64,000 nucleotides of DNA from Otis tarda (taxonomy: Eukaryota; Chordata; Aves; Otidiformes; Otididae), in the NCBI GenBank assembly GCA_026413225.1, contig CM048557.1, positions 71,290,987 to 71,354,986 of the forward strand, in the 5' to 3' direction. The notes beneath the pieces were generated by a model. That model did not search any database, had not been told where the DNA came from, and worked only from the letters and a program-made list of their open reading frames with translations. The translations under genes and the position numbers were made by a program. Shown piece after piece: positions 19,550-31,674 of this stretch; position 1 is the stretch's first letter; each line of letters begins with the position of its first letter.

Positions 19550-20325
19550 GCTATGTTTCTTGCACCCGACCACTTTTGTAATTTTTTTTCTATCTCTCCA
19601 ACCCTATCTTTTTACTTCTTGCCTAAGTTGCTTCAACTCAGTAGGTATGTACATTTTTTTGCCACCTTATCCTGTTTCTCCGACCTAATTCTAATTCTTT
19701 GATCGTGTTACTCGTACCCTGTCCCTTTTCTTCCTATGTCTCCCTCTAATCAGCTCCTCTATTTTTCAAGTGTTGAGTATGCTACCTGTATCCCGGCGAT
19801 TTCAAAATTTTCTTGGTATGTCTGCCACTCTCCATCTCCCTGTCTGTAATTCTTAATTCTTCCCTCTGTTTTGTGCCCTGTTACTTTTTAGACTTTCTGT
19901 TTCTTTGTCACTAATTTGCTAGTTCCTGGTTGCTTATGTTTGTTGTAGGTTGTTGCTTCTCAAAATTTCCTTTCTACATCCATCTCTATCTATCTCTCTG
20001 TTTCTAGTTTTGATTTTTTTGCCAATGATGTTCCCCCTCTCCTCACTTCATAATTTTCCCTGTTCCTTGTCTTGTCTTTATCTTGGTGTTCTGGGTTTCC
20101 TTCTGCATTTCTCTCCTGCCCTCTGTCTCTTATTTACTGCTGTATCCCCGTCTTTCTGTGTATTCACGCAATGTCTTGGCTCTCCTTTCTATACACACTT
20201 CGCTGACTCCACATCTCTCGTTTGCAGCATCCCGTTTTCCAATTCCCTGTCCCCTGCCTTTTCTCTATGTCCTTCCTCCTGCTTTTCTCTTTTCTCCCTG
20301 TGTCCTGCTGCATTTTTGGATGGAG
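19550..20325 (+). repeat. CT-rich tract of module gamma, right of LTR
   Basis: Resumes the T/C-rich degenerate subrepeats interrupted by the LTR. It is slightly more AT-rich than in alpha and beta, intermediate towards the macrosatellite. Confidence 0.7.
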
Positions 20326-20395
20326 CCTTGTAGCGAACTCACTGCTGGAATTTTGTTAATATGCATTCATGAATAGACTTTTCCTGACTTCTCTG

Positions 20396-20935
20396 TGCCC
20401 CGGATGCATTTGCAGCCCCTGGGTGCAGAGTTCACAGCTGAGGACAGGTGCAGGGGAGGGGTGATGTGCTGTGGGGTCTTGGCAAGGGCCCCTGCTCCCG
20501 ATGGGCTCCAACTGGGGCTGGAGGTGGGGCAGCCCCAGGTGGGGCCAGTGAGGCTGGTCCTGCAGTGTGAAGGGGCTCCAGCTATAAAAAGGATTGAGAG
20601 GGCAGGAGTGCTTGAAAGAGCTGATGAAGGGGAACCAGCTGAGGAGTGAATCCAAGAGGGTTCCACAGGCAGGTGCCTCCCAGCCGTCCTTTTCAGAGCA
20701 CACACCACCACGCTGTGTTGGGAGCTCAGTAGCTCTGTCCACCATGCGCATGAGCCAACACGTATCGGGGAAGCCTCACAGATGAGGAGCATCGAGGCGT
20801 CCGCTGCATGCTGCCAAACAGGTGAGGGTCGGGCAGGTGGCACAGTACAGGACCAAGCAGCAGAGAAGAGTTGTGGTGGTGAGGGTCTCCTGCCGGCACC
20901 AGAAGCAGCGGTCAGTTGCTCGTCCCGTTCCCTGC
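20396..20935 (+). repeat. Module delta start: GC-rich promoter-like segment and linker
   Basis: Words GGGCTCCAACTGGGGCTGG, CAGCCCCAGGTG and CAGTGAGG repeat those of beta at 13025-13080, so this opens a fourth module. A TATAAAA box lies at 20583. Downstream the linker (20650-20935) is only weakly similar to the exon region of the other modules, and I cannot place splice sites. It passes into T/C-rich sequence. Confidence 0.5.
20583..20589 (+). promoter_or_regulatory. TATA box-like TATAAAA (module delta)
   Basis: TATAAAAAGG directly downstream of the GC-rich block. The homologous place in beta (about 13097) reads TGTAAAGGGG, so the TATA word is specific to this copy. Core-promoter function is inferred. 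Confidence 0.35.
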
Positions 20936-20939
20936 ATTT

Positions 20940-21366
20940 GGATTCACGTTTGCTACCCTTCTGCAATTGTCTCCCTTCCTCCTATCCTCTGTCTCCTGCT
21001 CTGTTCATCCACCTATCTGTATGGCTCCCAAAAACATGTTGTCATTTTACCCACTCTGCCCTGTACCGTCTAGTCCTAAATTTTTTCCTTATGTTTCTCT
21101 CTAACTCGCACTCTGTCCCTATTTTAGTTTTCCCACATTTTATTGCAGACCATTAATATAAAAAATATATTTCTATGTATCATCTCCCTCCTTGACTCAA
21201 TTTCTTATTACATTCCCCTGCTCTTCAGTCCATCAATTTCACAAACTTAATAGCTATTCCTCCTTCTATTTCACTGTCTTTTCATGTTTTTTATAGATTC
21301 TTGCTCTTTTATTTATCCTGTTAGTTTTCAATTTTTATTTATATATATGTATACCTCTGACCAGCT
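20940..21366 (+). repeat. T/C-rich transition into the macrosatellite
   Basis: T/C-rich degenerate sequence linking module delta to the array, richer in A/T than the CT tracts upstream. Only weak similarity to macrosatellite unit ends is seen, so the array is taken to start at about 21371. Confidence 0.6.
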
Positions 21367-21370
21367 CCTA

Positions 21371-22934
21371 GGTCTTATTTTCTCATTGTTCCTTCTGGGA
21401 GTTGTACTCTGTTGTTTTCTAAATTTTGCCTTTACATTTCCACTCATCATGTGCTCTGTCTGTGTTTTCCATTTCTTTCTGCCTGTCTTCTACCTTTTAA
21501 ATTGCGTTGCGGTGATTTCATCTGTGTAGTTTACAAGCCCTATTTGGTTATTCCTCTGTTGTTCATCCCTTTGCATGGTAAATTTTATTTCTACTTTTCC
21601 GTTTCAGTTTGCCAGTAGTATTTATCTATTTTATTTCATCTTTGTAGTTCTCCATTTTAGTTGCGTGTCAGAAATGCCTTTTTTTGTTGTTGTTGTTTCC
21701 TGATTACCATTTGCCTTTTTTATATACTTTTCTTGTGGCTGGTCCCCTTATTTTGCAGTTGTACTATGTCCTTACATAGCAGCTTTGGTTTTTAGTTATT
21801 CTTTCTAGGTTTCTATTTGTTTCCTGGGCATTTATTTTTTCCAGTATTTGCCTTTACTTTCCTAATTATTCTGACTTATTTCTTTCTTCTCTTTATTCTT
21901 TACAGTCATGTAATTAGGTTCTTTTTCTGACTCCATTTCCGTTTACCCACGCTGTTTTTTTATTTTTTTAATATCCTTAATCCCTGTTGCTTTTAAAATG
22001 CTGAGTCTCCTTTTATCACTTTTGTCTTTATTTTTCTGCATTTTTGTTCTAATTATTTCTTTTTCCTTTCTACTGTCTCTTTTAAAAATTTATGTCTGTC
22101 TGCATTTTAGTCGGATGTTGCTATTACTTTCGTGCTTTTGCTTTTCAAATTTTCTAATTTGACCTTGTCTGCTATCATAATCTTTAATTATATTTTCTTT
22201 TTTTTTTCCATAGCGCCATTGCGCTTTACGTTGCTTTTCATCATTTTTCTTTTTCTTGCTGTCGCTACCTGCTTTCTCCTTATAACCTTAATCTTATTTG
22301 CATCTACAGTTTTCTCTGTACTTTTATTCTGTTTGCTATCTTTGAAACAAAAAAAATATTTCTTGTCTGTATTCACGCCTTTGATTTTAAAACTGTCTTT
22401 CTAGGTCCTTGTTACAGTTTGTAATTTCTGGTTTTGAATTTTTTCTCTATTTCCCTGATACTCATCACCGAGTGACTATTATTATATTTGTTGGGGTTTT
22501 TTTTTGTTTGGTATTTCTTGTCTTTCCTTAGCATCTTGGCTTTTTAGCGATTCTTTTAACATCTCTGTTTCATTCTGCTGTCTCTATTTCCCTAATGCTT
22601 GATGTCTTCTCCCCTCCCCCCGTGTCTACCTTTATCTTGGTCACTTATTCTTTTCTCCATTTTTTTCTTGTCTGTTTTTAGCACCACCACTTCTACAAAT
22701 ATCTGTCTCTGTTTGCGTTTTACTTCTCTGACTCTATTGTGTGTTCTTTCCTCTCCTAAACCCCGGGCTTTAAAAATTTTCTACTTTTACGTGTTTTTGC
22801 ATTATGAGTTTCTAACCTTCCCCGCGCCACCCCCCTCAGTTTTCCCTAGCGCTGTTGCTTTTTACATTTTCCTGTCTATCTACGTTTTAGTTTGACATTG
22901 CTATTTATTATTTTTTTTTTTCATTAAGGCCCTT
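21371..22934 (+). repeat. Macrosatellite unit 0 (edge unit, 1,330-bp deletion)
   Basis: Only 1,564 bases. The sequence jumps at about 21637-21639 from the TTTTATTTCAT landmark (23195-23203 in unit 1) to CATCTTTGTAGTTCTCC (24531 in unit 1). The missing segment is 1,330 bases and both sides share CAT. The left part carries many substitutions compared with the other units (TTCTGGGAGTTGTACTCTG where they have CCTGGGAATTGTACTTTG), as expected of an array edge. Confidence 0.9.
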
Positions 22935-25828
22935 GGTCTTATTTTCTCATTGTTCCTCCTGGGAATTGTACTTTGTTGTTTTCTAAATTTTGCCTTTTCA
23001 TCTCCACTCATCGTGTTCTCCGCCTGTGTTTTTCATTTCTTTGTGCCTGTCTTCTACGTTTTAAATTGCGTTGCGGTGATTTCATCTGTGTAGTTTACAA
23101 GCCCTATTTGGTCATTCCTCTGTCCTTCATCCCTTCGCGTGGTAAATGTTATTTCTACTTTTCCGTTTCAGTTTGCCATTAGTGTTTATCGATTTTATTT
23201 CATTCTCTTAATCTCTGTTGCTTTTGACATTTTCTTTTTACCTTTATTTGCTGTCTTCACATTTTTAATTTTTTTCCTGTTGTAATAAGTGCCTTTACTT
23301 TCTAAATTTTCTTTCTGCTGCTGTTTTAGGTACTTGTGTGGTTTAAAAGTTTCCTCTATATTGCTCTCATCCCTAACCATTTCCATTTTCTACTTTTATC
23401 TCTGTCCTTATTTTGTCATCGGTTAATTAGCTATTGCATTTTGTTTGCGTCACTGCCTTTGAAATTTTTGCTACGTTTCTGTTAGTTTATCGTCCCTCGT
23501 TAGAAATTTTAACGTGTGTTTCCCTAATCTGCCTCACTCTTAAAAGCTTCTTTATACGTCGTCTTTTTTTCTCCTCTTTCGTTACTGGTACTGTTGGCGC
23601 CCTTCAGATTTTCTTTCTACGTCCATGTTTTAGTTTGATGTAACTTTGGTGTGGTTTTTTTTTTTTTTTTTGTGTGTGTGTTCATCTCCCCACTCCCTGT
23701 AATTTAAAAGATTTTGTACATTTATCTTGCTTGCTGTCTTTATTTCTTGGTTTTCAAATTATTGCTCACGTTTCCTCAGTGCCCCGACTGCTTCATTTTT
23801 CTTAATACATCTGTTTTAGGTAGCTGTCTGTATTTTTTTTTTTTTTTTAGTTTTTGTCTTATTTTCTCTAACACTTGCCACTTTTCTGCGCCTACTTTTC
23901 TTCCCTCTGCTGTCTTTTAAGAAACTAGTTATTTCCTTAGCATTCTCGGTTTTGAAACTTTCTTTCCAAGTCTCTTTCAGCGTGCTGTCCCTATTTTTTT
24001 AGCTTTCATTTTATTTCCCATTTCCCCATTGCTTTTTCAGCATTCATTCAGTGCCTACTTTTATGCCTTTTACAGTTCAGACATAATAATTTCTTGCTCT
24101 TCCACAGAACCCTCACTTTGAAAATTCTCTTTCTACATTATTATTTTTGTTGGATGACACTGGTTTTTTTTGTTTTGTTTATTTTTTTTAATTTTGGTTT
24201 TTTTTTGTTTTTTTTTTTTTTTTCCCCCTTAATTCCTTAATCTTCAATTGCTTTTGAAATGCTCTCTTTACTCCTATCTGGTTTCTGCCTTTATTTTGCT
24301 ATCTTTCTTTTTTTTTGAATTATGTCCCGACTATCTGTAGTGCCCTCGCTTTTCAAATTTGGTAGGTCTCTTAGGTGGACTGTGCTATTTGGGAATTTTT
24401 AACCCAATTTCATTATTCCCCGTTGGTTTTAAAACTTTCTGTCTAATTCTGTCCCGATTGCTATCTTTAACTTGTTCTCTTGATCCTGAATCTTCTCTCA
24501 TCCTCCCTCCGCGCCATCGCTTTTTAACGCCATCTTTGTAGTTCTCCATTTTAGTTGCGTGTCAGAAATGCCTTTTGTTGTTGTTGTTGTTGTTATTTCC
24601 TGATTACCATTTGCCTTTCTTATATACTTTTCTTGTGGTTGGTAACCTTATTTTTTAGTTGTAATATGTCCCTACTTAGCAGCTTTGGGTTTTAGTTATT
24701 CTTTCTAGGTTTCTATTTGTTTCCTGGGCATTTTTTTCTCCCAGTATTTGCCTTTACTTTCCTAATTATTCTGACTTATTTCTTTCTTCTCTTTATTCTT
24801 TACAGTCATGTAATTAGTTTCTTTTTCTGACTCCATTTCCGTTTACCTATGGTGGCTTTTTTTCTTTCCCTAATCCCTGTTGCTTTTAAAATGCTGAGTC
24901 TCCTTTTATCACTTTTGTCTTTATTTTTCTGCATTTTTGTTCTAATTATTTCTTTTTCCTTTCTACCGTCTCTTTTAAAAATTTATGTCTGTCTGCATTT
25001 TAGTCGGATGTTGCTATTACTTTCGTGCTTTTGCTTTTCAAATTTTCTAATTTGACCTTGTCTGCTATCATAATCTTTAATTATATTTTCTTTTTTTTCC
25101 CCATAGCGCCATTGCGCTTTACGTTGCTTTTCATCATTTTTCTTTTTCTTGCTGTCGCTACCTGCTTTCTCCTTATAACCTTAATCTTATTTGCATCTAC
25201 AGTTTTCTCTGTACTTTTATTCTGTTTGCTATCTTTGAAACAAAAAAAATATTTCTTGTCTGTATTCACGCCTTTGATTTTAAAACTGTCTTTCTAGGTC
25301 CTTGTTACAGTTTGTAATTTCTGGTTTTGAATTTTTTTCTCTATTTCCCTGATACTCATCACCGAGTGACTATTATTATATTTGCTGGGGTTTTTTTTGT
25401 TTGGTATTTCTTGTCTTTCCTTAGCATCTTGGCTTTTTAGCGATTCTTTTAACATCTCTGTTTCATTCTGCTGTCTCTATTTCCCTAATGCTTGATGTCT
25501 TGTCTTCTCCCCCCCGTGTCTACCTTTATCTTGGTCACTTATTCTTTTCTCCATTTTTTTTCTTGTCTGTTTTTAGCACCACCACTTCTACAAATATCTG
25601 TCTCTGTTTGCGTTTTACTTCTCTGACTGTATTGTGTGTTCTTTCCTCTCCTAAACCCCGGGCTTTAAAAATTTTCTACTTTTACGTGTTTTTGCATTAT
25701 GAGTTTCTAACCTTCCCCGCGCCACTCCCCTCAGTTTTCCCTAGCGCTGTTGCTTTTTACATTTTCCTGTCTATCTACGTTTTAGTTTGACATTGCTATT
25801 TATTATTTTTTTTTTCATTAAGGCCCTT
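22935..25828 (+). repeat. Macrosatellite unit 1
   Basis: 2,894 bases. Carries GGTGATTTC (shared only with units 0 and 4), AATTAGC, AACACTTGCC, TGTCGCTACC and AACTGTCTTTC variants. Confidence 0.93.
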
Positions 25829-28798
25829 GGTCTTATTTTCTCATTGTTCCTCCTGGGAATTGTACTTTGTTGTTTTCTAAATTTTGCCTTTTCATCTCCA
25901 CTCATCGTGTTCTCCGCCTGTGTTTTTCATTTCTTTGTGCCTGGGAATTGTACTTTGTTGTTTTCTAAATTTTGCCTTTTCATCTCCACTCATCGTGTTC
26001 TCCGCCTGTGTTTTTCATTTCTTTGTGCCTGTCTTCTACGTTTTAAATTGCGTTGCGGTCATTTCATCTGTGTAGTTTACAAGCCCTATTTGGTCATTCC
26101 TCTGTCCTTCATCCCTTCGCGTGGTAAATGTTATTTCTACTTTTCCGTTTCAGTTTGCCATTAGTGTTTATCGATTTTATTTCATTCTCTTAATCTCTGT
26201 TGCTTTTGACATTTTCTTTTTACCTTTATTTGCTGTCTTCACATTTTTAATTTTTTTCCTGTTGTAATAAGTGCCTTTACTTTCTAAATTTTCTTTCTGC
26301 TGCTGTTTTAGGTACTTGTGTGGTTTAAAAGTTTCCTCTATATTGCTCTCATCCCTAACCATTTCCATTTTCTACTTTCATCTCTGTCCTTATTTTGTCA
26401 TCGGTTAATTAGCTATTGCATTTTGTTTGCGTCACTGCCTTTGAAATTTTTGCTACGTTTCTGTTAGTTTATCGTCCCTCGTTAGAAATTTTAACGTGTA
26501 TTTCCCTAATCTGCCTCACTCTTAAAAGCTTCTTTATACGTCGTCTTTTTTTCTCCTCTTTCGTTACTGGTACTGTTGGCGCCCTTCAGATTTTCTTTCT
26601 ACGTCCATGTTTTAGTTTGATGTAACTTTGGTGTGGTTTTGGTTTTTTTTTGTGTGTGTGTTCATCTCCCCACTCCCTGTAATTTAAAAGATTTTGTACA
26701 TTTATCTTGCTTGCTGTCTTTATTTCTTGGTTTTCAAATTATTGCTCACGTTTCCTCAGTGCCCCGACTGCTTCATTTTTCTTAATACATCTGTTTTAGG
26801 TAGCTGTCCGTAGTGTTGTTTTTTTTTTCTTTAGTTTTTGTCTTATTTTCTCTAACACTCGCCACTTTTCTGCGCCTACTTTTCTTCCCTCTGCTGTCTT
26901 TTAAGAAACTAGTTATTTCCTTAGCATTCTCGGTTTTGAAACTTTCTTTCTAAGTCTCTTTCAGCGTGCTGTCCCTATTTTTTTAGCTTTCATTTTATTT
27001 CCCCTTTCCCCATTGCTTTTTCAGCATTCATTCAGTGCCTACTTTTATGCCTTTTACAGTTCAGACATAATAATTTCTTGCTCTTCCACAGAACCCTCAC
27101 TTTGAAAATTCTCTTTCTACATTATTATTTTTGTTGGATGACACTGTTTTTTTTTGTTTTGTTTATTTTTTTTTTTTTTTTTTTTTTTTTTTCCCCCTTA
27201 TTTCCTTAATCTTCAATTGCTTTTGAAATGCTCTCTTTACTCCTATCTGGTTTCTGCCTTTATTTTGCTATCTTTCTTTTTTTTTTTGAATTATGTCCCG
27301 ACTATCTGTAGTGCCCTCGCTTTTCAAATTTGGTAGGTCTCTTAGGTGGACTGTGCTATTTGGGAATTTTTAACCCAATTTCATTATTCCCCGTTGGTTT
27401 TAAAACTTTCTGTCTAATTCTGTCCCGATTGCTATCTTTAACTTGTTCTCTTGATCCTGAATCTTCTCTCATCCTCCCTCCGCGCCATCGCTTTTTAACG
27501 CCATCTTTGTAGTTCTCCATTTTAGTTGTGTGTCAGAAATGCCTGTTGTTGTTGTTGTTGTTGTTATTTCCTGATTACCATTTGCCTTTCTTATATACTT
27601 TTCCTGTGGTTGGTAACCTTATTTTTTAGTTGTAATATGTCCCTACTTAGCAGCTTTGGGTTTTAGTTATTCTTTCTAGGTTTCTATTTGTTTCCTGGGC
27701 ATTTTTTTCTCCCAGTATTTGCCTTTACTTTCCTAATTATTCTGACTTATTTCTTTCTTCTCTTTATTCTTTACAGTCATGTAATTAGTTTCTTTTTCTG
27801 ACTCCATTTCTGTTTACCTATGGTGGTTTTTTTTTCCATTTCCCTGATCCCTGTTGCTTTTAAAATGCTGAGTCTCCTTTTATCACTTTTGTCTTTATTT
27901 TTCTGCATTTTTGTTCTAATTATTTCTTTTTCCTTTCTACCGTCTCTTTTAAAAATTTATGTCTGTCTGCATTTTAGTCGGATGTTGCTATTACTTTCGT
28001 GCTTTTGCTTTTCAAATTTTCTAATTTGACCTTGTCTGCTATCATAATCTTTAATTATATTTTCTTTTTTTCCCCATAGCGCCATTGCGCTTTACGTTGC
28101 TTTTCATCATTTTTCTTTTTCTTGCTGTCGCTACCTGCTTTCTCCTTATAACCTTAATCTTATTTGCATCTACAGTTTTCTCTGTACTTTTATTCTGTTT
28201 GCTATCTTTGAAACAAAAAAAATATTTCTTGTCTGTATTCACGCCTTTGATTTTAAAACTCTTTCTAGGTCCTTGTTACAGTTTGTAATTTCTGGTTTTG
28301 AATTTTTTCTCTATTTCCCTGATACTCATCACCGAGTGACTATTATTATATTTGCTGGGGTTTTTTTTGTTTGGTATTTCTTGTCTTTCCTTAGCATCTT
28401 GGCTTTTTAGCGATTCTTTTAACATCTCTGTTTCATTCTGCTGTCTCTATTTCCCTAATGCTTGATGTCTTCTCCCCTCCCCCCGTGTCTACCTTTATCT
28501 TGGTCACTTATTCTTTTCTCCATTTTTTTTCTTGTCTGTTTTTAGCACCACCACTTCTACAAATATCTGTCTCTGTTTGCGTTTTACTTCTCTGACTGTA
28601 TTGTGTGTTCTTTCCTCTCCTAAACCCCGGGCTTTAAAAATTTTCTACTTTTACGTGTTTTTGCATTATGAGTTTCTAACCTTCCCCGCGCCACCCCCTC
28701 AGTTTTCCCTAGCGCTGTTGCTTTTTACATTTTCCTGTCTATCTACGTTTTAGTTTGACATTGCTATTTATTATTTTTTTTTTTTCATTAAGGCCCTT
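25829..28798 (+). repeat. Macrosatellite unit 2 (with 88-bp internal duplication)
   Basis: 2,970 bases, the excess being an 88-bp tandem duplication (25852-25939 and 25940-26027). Without it the unit is 2,882. Has the CCGTAGTGTTG variant seen also in units 9 and 14, and the short AACTCTTTC form. Confidence 0.93.
25852..26027 (+). repeat. 88-bp tandem duplication inside unit 2
   Basis: The stretch from CCTGGGAATTGTACTTTG to TTTCTTTGTG is present twice in a row. Left and right breakpoints share CCTG, consistent with slippage or microhomology-mediated duplication. No other unit has it. Confidence 0.92.
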
Positions 28799-31674
28799 GG
28801 TCTTATTTTCTCATTGTTCCTCCTGGGAATTGTACTTTGTTGTTTTCTAAATTTTGCCTTTTCATCTCCACTCATCGTGTTCTCCGCCTGTGTTTTTCAT
28901 TTCTTTGTGCCTGTCTTCTACGTTTTAAATTGCGTTGCGGTCATTTCATCTGTGTAGTTTACAAGCCCTATTTGGTCATTCCTCTGTCCTTCATCCCTTC
29001 GCGTGGTAAATGTTATTTCTACTTTTCCGTTTCAGTTTGCCATTAGTGTTTATCGATTTTATTTCATTCTCTTAATCTCTGTTGCTTTTGACATTTTCTT
29101 TTTACCTTTATTTGCTGTCTTCACATTTTTAATTTTTTTCCTGTTGTAATAAGTGCCTTTACTTTCTAAATTTTCTTTCTGCTGCTGTTTTAGGTACTTG
29201 TGTGGTTTAAAAGTTTCCTCTATATTGCTCTCATCCCTAACCATTTCCATTTTCTACTTTCATCTCTGTCCTTATTTTGTCATCGGTTAATTAGCTATTG
29301 CATTTTGTTTGCGTCACTGCCTTTGAAATTTTTGCTACGTTTCTGTTAGTTTATCGTCCCTCGTTAGAAATTTTAACGTGTATTTCCCTAATCTGCCTCA
29401 CTCTTAAAAGCTTCTTTATACGTCGTCTTTTTTTCTCCTCTTTCGTTACTGGTACTGTTGGCGCCCTTCAGATTTTCTTTCTACGTCCATGTTTTAGTTT
29501 GATGTAACTTTGGTGTGGTTTTGGTTTTTTTTTGTGTGTGTGTTCATCTCCCCACTCCCTGTAATTTAAAAGATTTTGTACATTTATCTTGCTTGCTGTC
29601 TTTATTTCTTGGTTTTCAAATTATTGCTCACGTTTCCTCAGTGCCCCGACTGCTTCATTTTTCTTAATACATCTGTTTTAGGTAGCTGTCTGTATTTTTT
29701 TTTTTTTTTTTAGTTTTTGTCTTATTTTCTCTAACACTTGCCACTTTTCTGCGCCTACTTTTCTTCCCTCTGCTGTCTTTTAAGAAACTAGTTATTTCCT
29801 TAGCATTCTCGGTTTTGAAACTTTCTTTCCAAGTCTCTTTCAGCGTGCTGTCCCTATTTTTTTAGCTTTCATTTTATTTCCCATTTCCCCATTGCTTTTT
29901 CAGCATTCATTCAGTGCCTACTTTTATGCCTTTTACAGTTCAGACATAATAATTTCTTGCTCTTCCACAGAACCCTCACTTTGAAAATTCTCTTTCTACA
30001 TTATTATTTTTGTTGGATGACACTGGTTTTTTTGTTTTGTTTATTTTTTTTTTTTTTTTTTTTTCCCCCTTATTTCCTTAATCTTCAATTGCTTTTGAAA
30101 TGCTCTCTTTACTCCTATCTGGTTTCTGCCTTTATTTTGCTATCTTTCTTTTTTTTTTTGAATTATGGCCCGACTATCTGTAGTGCCCTCGCTTTTCAAA
30201 TTTGGTAGGTCTCTTAGGTGGACTGTGCTATTTGGGAATTTTTAACCCAATTTCATTATTCCCCGTTGGTTTTAAAACTTTCTGTCTAATTCTGTCCCGA
30301 TTGCTATCTTTAACTTGTTCTCTTGATCCTGAATCTTCTCTCATCCTCCCTCCGCGCCATCGCTTTTTAACGCCATCTTTGTAGTTCTCCATTTCAGTTG
30401 TGTGTCAGAAATGCCTGTTGTTGTTGTTGTTGTTGTTATTTCCTGATTACCATTTGCCTTTCTTATATACTTTTCCTGTGGTTGGTAACCTTATTTTTTA
30501 GTTGTAATATGTCCCTACTTAGCAGCTTTGGGTTTTAGTTATTCTTTCTAGGTTTCTATTTGTTTCCTGGGCATTTTTTTCTCCCAGTATTTGCCTTTAC
30601 TTTCCTAATTATTCTGACTTATTTCTTTCTTCTCTTTATTCTTTACAGTCATGTAATTAGTTTCTTTTTCTGACTCCATTTCTGTTTACCTATGGTGGTT
30701 TTTTTTTTCCATTTCCCTGATCCCTGTTGCTTTTAAAATGCTGAGTCTCCTTTTATCACTTTTGTCTTTATTTTTCTGCATTTTTGTTCTAATTATTTCT
30801 TTTTCCTTTCTACCGTCTCTTTTAAAAATTTATGTCTGTCTGCATTTTAGTCGGATGTTGCTATTACTTTCGTGCTTTTGCTTTTCAAATTTTCTAATTT
30901 GACCTTGTCTGCTATCATAATCTTTAATTATATTTTCTTTTTTTTTTCCCATAGCGCCATTGCGCTTTACGTTGCTTTTCATCATTTTTCTTTTTCTTGC
31001 TGTCGCTACCTGCTTTCTCCTTATAACCTTAATCTTATTTGCATCTACAGTTTTCTCTGTACTTTTATTCTGTTTGCTATCTTTGAAACAAAAAAAATAT
31101 TTCTTGTCTGTATTCACGCCTTTGATTTTAAAACTGTCTTTCTAGGTCCTTGTTACAGTTTGTAATTTCTGGTTTTGAATTTTTTTCTCTATTTCCCTGA
31201 TACTCATCACCGAGTGACTATTATTATATTTGCTGGGGTTTTTTTTGTTTGGTATTTCTTGTCTTTCCTTAGCATCTTGGCTTTTTAGCGATTCTTTTAA
31301 CATCTCTGTTTCATTCTGCTGTCTCTATTTCCCTAATGCTTGATGTCTTGTCTTCTCCCCCCCGTGTCTACCTTTATCTTGGTCACTTATTCTTTTCTCC
31401 ATTTTTTTCTTGTCTGTTTTTAGCACCACCACTTCTACAAATATCTGTCTCTGTTTGCGTTTTACTTCTCTGACTGTATTGTGTGTTCTTTCCTCTCCTA
31501 AACCCCGGGCTTTAAAAATTTTCTACTTTTACGTGTTTTTGCATTATGAGTTTCTAACCTTCCCCGCGCCACCCCCTCAGTTTTCCCTAGCGCTGTTGCT
31601 TTTTACATTTTCCTGTCTATCTACGTTTTAGTTTGACATTGCTATTTATTATTTTTTTTTTCATTAAGGCCCTT
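28799..31674 (+). repeat. Macrosatellite unit 3
   Basis: 2,876 bases, the shortest complete unit. Private ATTATGGCCC (others ATTATGTCCC); shares AACACTTGCC with unit 1. Confidence 0.93.

Larger units (their letters stand above)
16741..20395 (+). repeat. Module gamma of the tandem transcript-like series (LTR-interrupted)
   Basis: A short GC-rich segment (about 16750-17000) precedes blocks homologous to beta from 17010 on, two exon-like blocks (17358-17473, 17703-17821), a CT-rich tract split by an LTR (18610-19505), and a terminal-like segment near 20330-20400. The ZNF143-like repeat of beta is absent and the purine-rich exon has lost its donor GT. This copy is probably decayed. Confidence 0.55.

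Noticed and set aside
23577-23593. TTTCGTTACTGG word resembling half of a CENP-B box in each unit
   Set aside because: The essential A and CGGG half of the box is missing, so there is no support for a centromeric role.
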